Part shown: positions 9,029 through 15,025 of the stretch, piece by piece
Layout: every line of letters begins with the position of its first letter
How positions within the stretch are numbered: the first letter of the stretch is position 1
Made by a program: the position numbers and the translations under genes
Assembly (NCBI GenBank): GCA_905369775.1
Contig: CAJPJR010000005.1
Coordinates: 1 to 64,000 of the forward strand
DNA: 64,000 nt
Reading direction: 5' to 3'
Source of the DNA: Prevotellaceae bacterium UBA1746
GTDB lineage: Bacteria > Bacteroidota > Bacteroidia > Bacteroidales > Bacteroidaceae
The notes under the pieces: model-generated
The model's input: only the letters and a program-made list of their open reading frames with translations
What the model was told of the DNA's origin: nothing
The model's database searches: none

Positions 9029-9721
9029 TCAGTGGACGTTTTCGTCGCTGCATTGGGCGTTTCCGTCGGTCTTTCCTTGTTTCGTTTTCTGATGACGCCA
9101 ATATTTGTAGACGGCATAGGCGAGCAAGAGCCCGACGATGCCGATGAGGGCGTAGCCGATCTCGTGGCTGTAGCGATTGGCGCGATCCATCACCTGTTCG
9201 GTGGTTTTGAGATCAGGAAAAGCGGTGGGAATCACGTAGAAACCCAGGAAAGCGAGCACGCAGTTCCATGCGCCGGCACCGAGGGTGGTGTAGAGCAGGA
9301 ATTTACCGAGGTGCATGCGCGACAAACCCGCGGGAATGCTGATGAGTTGTCGCACGCCCGGCACCAGTCGTCCCACCAAAGTGGAAACCACCCCGTGGTG
9401 GCGGAAGAAACGTTCGCTCTTTTCGATTGCCTCCCGGTCGATCAGCAGCATTTTTGCCCATTTTGTCTCTGCCAATCGGTAGATGACCGGGCGTCCCAGC
9501 CAATAAGCCAACGCATAGTTGATGAGTCCGCCGAGATCCGCTCCCAAGGTGGCTACCACCACGACCAAAACGATGTCGAGTGTGCCCTGTTGCGCCAGCC
9601 AAGCAGCGGGAGGAACGACGGCTTCCGAAGGAAAGGGAATGAACGAGCTTTCGATGGCCATGCCGACGAAGATGACCCAATAGCTGAGGTGGTTGAGCAC
9701 CCAAAGGATGATAGCTGCCAT
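9029..9721 (-). CDS. DedA-family membrane protein
   Basis: This 230-residue inner-membrane protein belongs to the DedA/VTT family, implicated in undecaprenyl-phosphate or phospholipid flipping and membrane homeostasis. The characteristic re-entrant motifs are present: FIPFPSEAVVPPAAWLA near residues 26-42, GGLINYALAYWLGRPV around 64-79, and FFRHHGVVSTLVGRLVPGVR around 105-124 with the conserved Gly, Arg and Pro. A hydrophobic C-terminal segment and a basic tail (WRHQKTKQGK) follow. It is the first gene of a five-gene minus-strand block that continues through aroA. Confidence 0.88.
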   Translation of the reverse strand: MAAIILWVLNHLSYWVIFVGMAIESSFIPFPSEAVVPPAAWLAQQGTLDIVLVVVVATLGADLGGLINYALAYWLGRPVIYRLAETKWAKMLLIDREAIEKSERFFRHHGVVSTLVGRLVPGVRQLISIPAGLSRMHLGKFLLYTTLGAGAWNCVLAFLGFYVIPTAFPDLKTTEQVMDRANRYSHEIGYALIGIVGLLLAYAVYKYWRHQKTKQGKTDGNAQCSDENVH

Positions 9722-9845
9722 GAAGAGAGAGGGAGAGATGAAAAGAAATTAGGAAGGAAGAAGAGGAAAATAGGGAGGAAATGCAAGAACGGAGTGCGTG
9801 GACGCGCAAGCTTCGCCGGCCGACTGCTGTTTCGACCGACGAAGC

Positions 9846-9872
9846 TTATATACCGGCGAGGCGGTTATATAA
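9846..9872. repeat. AT-armed inverted repeat upstream of dedA
   Basis: TTATATA-CCG (9846-9855) and CGG-TTATATAA (9862-9872) form an imperfect dyad around a six-base centre in the 249-bp gap between dedA and the clostripain gene. It could be an operator or hairpin. Nothing else is visible in this gap. Confidence 0.35.
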
Positions 9873-9970
9873 ACTACGGGGCGGAGGCTTTCACATCGGT
9901 CGGTCTCTTTTTTGAGCACGCCCATTTTTTCCGACCTACTGCTTTCTTGCCACCCGCGTCACACTATCTA

Positions 9971-11386
9971 TTACCATCCCGCGGCTTTCCATCCTGCGAC
10001 GCGGTACCATTCGGTGTCGCGGAAGGTAGTGTTCAGATTACCCTGCGGGCAGCGGGCCGCATTGTCGGCATAGCGCTGTTGCGGCACGAACATCGAAACG
10101 CCGCAATAGTTGCGTTCGTTCACATAAATGGCGTCGTTGTAATCCTGCGTGTTGCGCCAGTTGCCTTTCCACCAGTATTGTCGTCCGGCGCCCATACCGG
10201 TGTAGAAACGTTTCGTGGTCCCTTTGTACACAATGGCGCGGTCGAGTGCTTTCTGCACTTTCTCGAAATCTTCGGCCGGCAGAAATTGGCGCAAGGCATC
10301 GCTCATGTCGAAATACTCCGGACGATAGAAGAAATAGCTCGAATAGCGAGAATAAGGTTGCACGTTCTCCGTGTTGGGGTAGTTGGGCAATCCCTGTGCA
10401 TTGAGCGCGGGTAGATCTTTCGGTAGCACCTTCGCCAGCGAGTCGGCCACCGCCTGCAGATCGGCGGTGCGCAAAATCGAGAACACCACCCCGAAATTCT
10501 CAACATAGGGCTGACTGCCCTTACCGAGATAGTAGTCGACATAGGTTTTGCCCAGATCGGTAATGTCTTGTGAGAAGTAACCCTGGCGGAGCAAGTCGGT
10601 GTAGAATCCTCCAATGGCCGAAATTTGCATGGGCGATCCCGCTACATAGTCCGCTACATCGCGCAGCGCATAGGCCACTTCAATGCATTGCATTTCGCAG
10701 CAGTCGTTGTGTATGAAACGGAGATGAATACCACTGCGTTGCACGGCCTTGGCAATGTCTTCCACATTCATTTCGTAGGGGAAGTCGCCGAGCGTCGCTT
10801 TGTCCGTGGCCATGTTCCCGTTCTTGCCCACGTCCATGCCGTAGCTTTGGGGGCGGAAGCGGCGCACCGCATTTTTCGCCGCCTTCCCGCCGGAGGTGAG
10901 AATGGGATTCGACGTGGTGGGATGTGCTTCGCGATAGTTTCGCGCCCCCGGAATCCATCCACTCGCATGGCTCCACAGCACCAATCCGTATTGTTCGGCG
11001 GTGAAGTCATTTTTCATGATGTTGAGCACTTCGGTGAGGGTGTTGGGATCTGCCGAATTGAGGTCCTCTTTCCATTGCTTCACCAATTTCGGCGCGCCAT
11101 ATCCCCGAGCAATTTCGTAGAGTCGGGGCGCTCCCGCGTCGTCGATGTAAAGCAACACCCGTTCCCCGTCGTGGAGATAGGGTGCGCCATTCATCATTTC
11201 GGTGCTGTCTTGCAAAAAATATTGACCGTAGCCGAGCGAGTTTTGCGCGGCCATATAGATTAGCACCGTCTGTTTCTTCGTCGGTTGCGGTATCGGTTCG
11301 TCTCTCGTTGTGTCGCAAGCTGCGAAGGACAGGCCGATGCCGACCAGCAAGAGTGTGTTGAGGAGGAAAGAGCAAAGTCTGTTCAT
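9971..11386 (-). CDS. Clostripain-family (C11) cysteine peptidase, lipoprotein
   Basis: This is a 471-residue lipoprotein. The signal peptide ends in LSFAAC with the lipid Cys at 24. The C11 fold begins at VLIYMAAQNSLG (41-52) and contains the catalytic His in LVLWSHASGW (H140). The catalytic Cys lies in the DCCEM motif, where C230 aligns with the family's D-x-C-x-M pattern. The family cleaves after basic residues and is widespread in gut and oral Bacteroidales. The lipid anchor and the expected export place it at the cell envelope. It is the third gene of an operon after two DUF4230 proteins, separated by six bases. Confidence 0.85.
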   Translation of the reverse strand: MNRLCSFLLNTLLLVGIGLSFAACDTTRDEPIPQPTKKQTVLIYMAAQNSLGYGQYFLQDSTEMMNGAPYLHDGERVLLYIDDAGAPRLYEIARGYGAPKLVKQWKEDLNSADPNTLTEVLNIMKNDFTAEQYGLVLWSHASGWIPGARNYREAHPTTSNPILTSGGKAAKNAVRRFRPQSYGMDVGKNGNMATDKATLGDFPYEMNVEDIAKAVQRSGIHLRFIHNDCCEMQCIEVAYALRDVADYVAGSPMQISAIGGFYTDLLRQGYFSQDITDLGKTYVDYYLGKGSQPYVENFGVVFSILRTADLQAVADSLAKVLPKDLPALNAQGLPNYPNTENVQPYSRYSSYFFYRPEYFDMSDALRQFLPAEDFEKVQKALDRAIVYKGTTKRFYTGMGAGRQYWWKGNWRNTQDYNDAIYVNERNYCGVSMFVPQQRYADNAARCPQGNLNTTFRDTEWYRVAGWKAAGW

Positions 11387-11392
11387 GAGCTA

Positions 11393-12364
11393 TCAGTTGT
11401 TTTTACCGTCGCCGAACACGATGTTGACGTCGTTGTATCCCAAAGCAGTGAAAAGTTTACGGAACTGTTCTTCCGCATTGCGTCGTGCCAGGCTAAGATT
11501 CTCGGCACTGAGCGCGCGCCGCTTCATGGCTTCCGCCGCTTGAGTGCGCAGTTGCTGTTTGGCGTCGGCATTCCAATTGCCTTCTTGCACGAACACCGTG
11601 GTGCGCGTGTCGTTGATGAAATCGCCGTCGAGCAGCCCCACGTCAGGCAAGTGGAGCAGCACGGTTTTACCCTGCACCTTGCACCAGTCGACGGGTAGGT
11701 TGCTCATGTCGATGCCGATGCGCAGGGTGCCGCGGTAGACGCACACCAATTGTTTCTGGGTGGAAAGCAAAGAACTCTCATTCTTTTCCACCAATTCTTC
11801 CGTGTCGACCGAAAGAAATTCCCATTGTCCGATGTCGCGCAGCGCACGAATCTCCTCGGGTGTGGAATCGATGGCTTGTTTTTGCTCGGCAAACAGCCCG
11901 TCGCCGTCGAAATACACCTTTTTGATGCGATAGCCCACGAAGGCCAAGGCACAGAGCACCAGTAGAGAGAGCGTGAAGCGCCATTTGCGAAAGACGAATT
12001 TGATGAACCACCACAGGCCACTCAACACCGCCAGCAGACAACCGTTGTCTTTGGGCGGAAGCTTCGCCGCCGTGGGTGTTTCCGCGTTCGGGTCGTTCGT
12101 TGCGGGCAGTGCCGTCTCCGTGAGTTGCGCATCCGTTGCAGTGGTCGGTTGCGTTTCTCCCGGCACACTCGCCGCCGTGGGTGCACTTTCCGCTTCTTCC
12201 GCCTTCGTTTCGTTCGTCGGAAGCTGCTCCGCCGCGTTTTCCTCCGCGGTGCTCGGTTCGTCGCCGGCCGTCGAGTTCGTCGACATCGGTACCTGGCCGA
12301 TGGTCATTTGTGGGTGCTCTGCAAGCTCCTGCGCCGAGTTTTGGAGTTCGTTGTCGTTCTTCAT
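11393..12364 (-). CDS. DUF4230 membrane protein with long acidic N-terminal region
   Basis: This 323-residue protein has residues 1-110 that are low-complexity and rich in Glu, Thr, Ala and Pro (probably cytoplasmic and disordered). A membrane segment follows (about 128-145, FTLSLLVLCALAFVGY), then an extracytoplasmic DUF4230 domain running from about 165 to the end (CVYRGTLRIGIDMSNLP, VLLHLPDVGLLDGDFINDTR, then a helical region and ALGYNDVNIVFGDG). DUF4230 has no assigned function. The start ATG overlaps the stop of the preceding DUF4230 gene by four bases (ATGA), implying translational coupling. The clostripain gene follows after six bases. Confidence 0.8.
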   Translation of the reverse strand: MKNDNELQNSAQELAEHPQMTIGQVPMSTNSTAGDEPSTAEENAAEQLPTNETKAEEAESAPTAASVPGETQPTTATDAQLTETALPATNDPNAETPTAAKLPPKDNGCLLAVLSGLWWFIKFVFRKWRFTLSLLVLCALAFVGYRIKKVYFDGDGLFAEQKQAIDSTPEEIRALRDIGQWEFLSVDTEELVEKNESSLLSTQKQLVCVYRGTLRIGIDMSNLPVDWCKVQGKTVLLHLPDVGLLDGDFINDTRTTVFVQEGNWNADAKQQLRTQAAEAMKRRALSAENLSLARRNAEEQFRKLFTALGYNDVNIVFGDGKNN

Positions 12365-13047
12365 GAAGCGGGCGTGTTGAGGGTTCTTACGCGACGGATG
12401 AGGTCCTTGTTGTCATAGTCTTTTCGAAATCTCACCACGATGTTACTTTCGGGGTAACCCAATTGTTTGAGCATCGGGATCAGCACCCGCGCCGCGGCAT
12501 TTCGCGAAGCTTCCACCAGTCCATATTGGCCGATGTGCTGTTTGATGCTGTCTTCGCCCTGTTTGGCCAATTGTGTGATTTCCTCGTCGTTGAAATTCGA
12601 GCGGAAAGTGGATACGTATTGTCGCGCCGCCTTGAAGTCGATGTGCGATGCGGTGATGACGATTTGCGGATCGGGCAGCGTGATGATGATCATCGAGTCG
12701 GTGCGCTGCACGTTGGTCGAGTCGAAGGTCGAGAAATCGACATAGCCCTTGAGTGTCACGTCCAGCGGCACGGCCACTTTGCGGTAGCCGGGCTTGTCGA
12801 TGTCGAGCAAGCGCCCGCCGATTTTCCCGTTGTCGGAAAAGAGCACCACTTTGTGCACCTTACACTCGGTGGTGTAGAGCTTGTTTTGCTGCTGCGCGCG
12901 CATCACCACCTGTTTCACCGTGTCGATGGGGGTTTGAGGGCGTGCGGTGGCCACGGCTGACGAATCGTCTCCTCGCGTGCCGCTTGTTTTGTTGTGGCAG
13001 GCCGCGAGGCTCAGCGAGAGGAGTATGATGAAAAATAGTCTTGTCAT
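12361..13047 (-). CDS. DUF4230 lipoprotein
   Basis: From the ATG at 13047 this encodes 228 residues beginning with a lipoprotein signal (MTRLFFIILLSLSLAAC, lipid Cys 17). A longer upstream frame exists, but it would bury the signal peptide and cross the promoter. The mature part is a DUF4230 domain: KVHKVVLFSDNGKIGGRLLD, RKVAVPLDVTLKGYVDFSTF, MIIITLPDPQIVITASHID and a C-terminal LGYPESNIVVRF. It is a shorter paralogue of the protein encoded immediately downstream, and the two may form a hetero-complex at the envelope (inference). It is the first gene of the minus-strand operon, with its own promoter at 13067-13097. Confidence 0.8.
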   Translation of the reverse strand: MTRLFFIILLSLSLAACHNKTSGTRGDDSSAVATARPQTPIDTVKQVVMRAQQQNKLYTTECKVHKVVLFSDNGKIGGRLLDIDKPGYRKVAVPLDVTLKGYVDFSTFDSTNVQRTDSMIIITLPDPQIVITASHIDFKAARQYVSTFRSNFNDEEITQLAKQGEDSIKQHIGQYGLVEASRNAAARVLIPMLKQLGYPESNIVVRFRKDYDNKDLIRRVRTLNTPAS

Positions 13048-13066
13048 ATAAGTAAGTATGGTCTGG

Positions 13067-13097
13067 CAAATATAGCGATTATTTTCGGTCGGACAAT
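13067..13097 (-). promoter_or_regulatory. Promoter of the DUF4230 operon
   Basis: On the minus strand TATATTTG (13074-13067) follows ATTG (13097-13094) by 19 bases. The -33 element is half of the palindrome ACAATTGT shared with the divergent promoter. Confidence 0.55.
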
Positions 13098-13126
13098 TGT
13101 CATGTAGCAATAATTTGCTATATTCG
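13097..13126 (+). promoter_or_regulatory. Promoter of the lipoprotein gene at 13157
   Basis: TTGT at 13097-13100 and TATATTCG at 13119-13126 are 18 bases apart. The -33 element lies in the palindrome at 13093-13100 that also supplies the opposite promoter. Confidence 0.5.
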
Positions 13127-13156
13127 CAGCGAAAAAAGAAACACTCTTCACAAAGC

Positions 13157-13702
13157 ATGAAAAAGCTCTATTGGATGGCCGCGCTCGCGTTGGCCCTTTC
13201 GAGTCTTGCAGCCTGCGGCGGAAAATCCTCGTCGGGCCCCACGACCGATACCACCCAAGTCCCCCTTGCCGTAGAAGACGGCCCCGGCCGTGACGAAGCA
13301 CGCACCGTGAAGGCCGATGCCCAATACAACGGCCACCAATATCATTTCGACATTGTCAGCACGCCCGACGATTCGCTGCCTCGCGTCAAGGATCGTTTCG
13401 GCGACCCCTATCTCGACAACCGCATCACCGTGAGCGTCGTTCGCGACGGCGGAACGCCGGTGCAGTATTCGTTCACGAAAGCCGATTTCTCTGCCGACGG
13501 CACCAAGAATCAGATTCTCGGCGGCATCGCTTTCAGCGGAGCAGATGCCGAAGGCCTGCATTTCGGCGCCCAATTGAACGCACCCGGTGACGAAGAGGGC
13601 GGAACGGCCTTCAAAATCACGCTTCCGCTCGTCGGATCCGGCAAACCGCACATCGTGCAGGATACCAATCAAGACACCGCTTCCGATGACGTGATGGACT
13701 GA
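13157..13702 (+). CDS. Small lipoprotein of unknown function
   Basis: The ATG at 13157 begins MKKLYWMAALALALSSLAAC, a clear lipoprotein signal with the lipid Cys at residue 20. An earlier in-frame ATG at 13097 would overlap the promoter and hide the signal. The 181-residue product has a Gly/Ser/Thr-rich linker and then a beta-rich domain (AQYNGHQYHFDIVSTPDDSL, DNRITVSVVRDGGTPVQYSF, EEGGTAFKITLPLVGSG). The pattern resembles DUF4738-type Bacteroidetes lipoproteins, but I would not assign it firmly. It is transcribed alone, divergent from the DUF4230 operon. Confidence 0.75.
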   Translation: MKKLYWMAALALALSSLAACGGKSSSGPTTDTTQVPLAVEDGPGRDEARTVKADAQYNGHQYHFDIVSTPDDSLPRVKDRFGDPYLDNRITVSVVRDGGTPVQYSFTKADFSADGTKNQILGGIAFSGADAEGLHFGAQLNAPGDEEGGTAFKITLPLVGSGKPHIVQDTNQDTASDDVMD

Positions 13703-13747
13703 TCGGAAAGAAAAAACGCTCGGAATCAAAAAAAAACTCCCCGAAAA

Positions 13748-13779
13748 TTTGGAGGCTACGCAAAAAGTCCGTACTTTTG
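13748..13779 (+). promoter_or_regulatory. Promoter of tRNA-His
   Basis: TTTG at 13748-13751 and TACTTTTG at 13772-13779 are 20 bases apart, about 30 bases upstream of the tRNA. Confidence 0.55.
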
Positions 13780-13808
13780 CATCGCCTTTCAGGAAGAAAG
13801 GTGCTCAT

Positions 13809-13883
13809 GGTGACTGTAGTTCAGCTGGTTAGAGCGTCAGATTGTGGTTCTGAATGTCGTGGGTTCGAATCCCATCAGTCACC
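13809..13883 (+). tRNA. tRNA-His (GTG)
   Basis: The acceptor stem GTGACTG (13810-13816) pairs with CAGTCAC (13876-13882). The D arm, an anticodon stem CAGA/TCTG around a loop with anticodon GTG, and the T arm with GGTTCGAATCC are all present. A G at 13809 faces the discriminator C at 13883, giving the extra G-1:C73 pair specific to histidine tRNA. No CCA is encoded. Confidence 0.95.
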
Positions 13884-13891
13884 CTCCTCCC

Positions 13892-13928
13892 ATCCCTCAC
13901 AACTTCGTGTTGTGAGGGATTTTTTTTG
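13892..13928 (+). terminator. Terminator after tRNA-His
   Basis: ATCCCTCACAAC (13892-13903) pairs perfectly with GTTGTGAGGGAT (13909-13920) around a TTCGT loop and is followed by eight T. Confidence 0.92.
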
Positions 13929-14290
13929 TTCCCACGCCCTCCTCCCGCTTTCCTTCTTTTCCTGTCGTTCGTAGACTCCTCTTCGGCACAATGCGCCTCC
14001 TGCAACGCAATGCCGGTGCGTGTCGCTGCGTTCGTGTCGCGTCCTCGGCTTCTTGCCGCTTCTGCTCTCCCCGTCGTGCCCCGGCTGCTCGGTTGTAGTC
14101 CTTTTTTCGGTGCAGCGTGTGCGTGCGCGCACGAAAGACGCGCGCGAGTTGGCGACATCGGGATGAACCTTTCGGCAAGATCCCATCGAGAGATTCGTGA
14201 GCCGACAAAAATGTGCATCTTGTCGCGCGATTTGTCGGCTCTGCGGGCAGCAGCGGTTTTGCGTTTTCCGCCGGTGAACGAGTTTGCGCC

Positions 14291-14693
14291 TCGCGCGCGT
14301 ATATACACGCGCGCGTCCGTCGCTTTTCGTTTTTTGCCTTCACTCCTTCACCGTGTGGCACATTGGGCTGGTTGTTAATTGTTTAAGGGTGAAGGGAAGG
14401 GTGAAGTCGTGGTTCACCTTTTCGGTTCACTTCTTCACCCACCGGAGTGAAGAAACGAGCGGGCAATCCGGCGTAAATTGGGCGTTTTTCAGTCCCTCGT
14501 CCCCGTTTTTCGCCGCCCATAGGCTCGGTGTGTGTGCATGTCTTCAAAGGGGCGGCGTCGGTGCACAAAAGGTGAAGCCTTTTGATCAAAGCCTTCACCC
14601 ACAACTCCCTGTGTATAAACGAAAAACGTCATACCGGTGAAGCGGTGAAGGCGAAAAACGAAAACCTGCTGACGCGCGCGCACGCGAGAGCGT
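14291..14693. repeat. Quasi-palindromic intergenic element, copy B
   Basis: The left terminus is CGCGCGCG, then GTCGCTTTTCGTTTTTTGCC, then TTCACTCCTTCACC (to 14352). The right terminus is CCGGTGAAGCGGTGAAGGCG (14635-14654), then AAAAACG, then CGCGCGCGCACGCG, its inverted partner. GGTGAAG or CTTCACC heptamers recur about eight times. Each half repeats the same internal order, with a GGGTGAAG about 45-50 bases in from the terminal CTTCACC. It is homologous to elements A and C. Confidence 0.7.
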
Positions 14694-14800
14694 TCATTTT
14701 TTGCATGCCGATGCAACATTTTTGATAGCGATCCGCAAGCGTATTTCGTAACGTACTTTCAAAGTCAAAGAATTTGATCGTTGTTTTCGATGATTTTTAT

Positions 14801-14831
14801 TTTGATATATCAATTTATTCCTATATCTTTG
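14801..14831 (+). promoter_or_regulatory. Promoter of the BspA-like gene, overlapping a palindrome
   Basis: TTTG (14801-14804), 19 bases, then TATCTTTG (14824-14831) is a near-ideal Bacteroidota promoter. The -33 box is embedded in the perfect palindrome TTGATATATCAA (14802-14813), a possible operator. The leader would be about 185 bases. Confidence 0.65.
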
Positions 14832-14987
14832 CCCCACTATCGCGATAAGCAAAACAGCACTTTTCGCACGGTACCACGAAGCCTATTTACCTCTTTCCGC
14901 TGCCCCTCCCCTTAACTTCGCACGGAATATAAAACAATAGTTCATCCAACGCTGTATTTTCACCCTGCCCCTGCTCCCGAAGGCAAC

Positions 14988-15003
14988 TTCCCCGATCGGG
15001 GAA
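14988..15003 (+). promoter_or_regulatory. Perfect 16-bp palindrome just before the surface-protein start
   Basis: TTCCCCGA followed by TCGGGGAA (14988-15003) ends 22 bases before the ATG at 15026. In RNA it could form a short hairpin covering the initiation region. In DNA it could bind a dimeric protein. Confidence 0.45.
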
Positions 15004-15025
15004 AGAAATGGAGGAGCACGACCGT

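Larger units (their letters stand above)
13929..15025. other. Long intergenic region upstream of the BspA-like gene
   Basis: About 1.1 kb contains no protein-like frame. 13929-14290 is GC-rich with no recognised structure. 14291-14693 is repeat element B. 14700-14835 is AT-rich and carries the promoter of the surface-protein gene. A 16-bp palindrome lies at 14988-15003. Confidence 0.7.

Noticed and set aside
13829..14719. Overlapping frames of 100-175 codons on both strands after tRNA-His
   Set aside because: They run through the tRNA, its terminator and element B, and the encoded peptides are Arg/Ser/Pro-rich without recognisable motifs.
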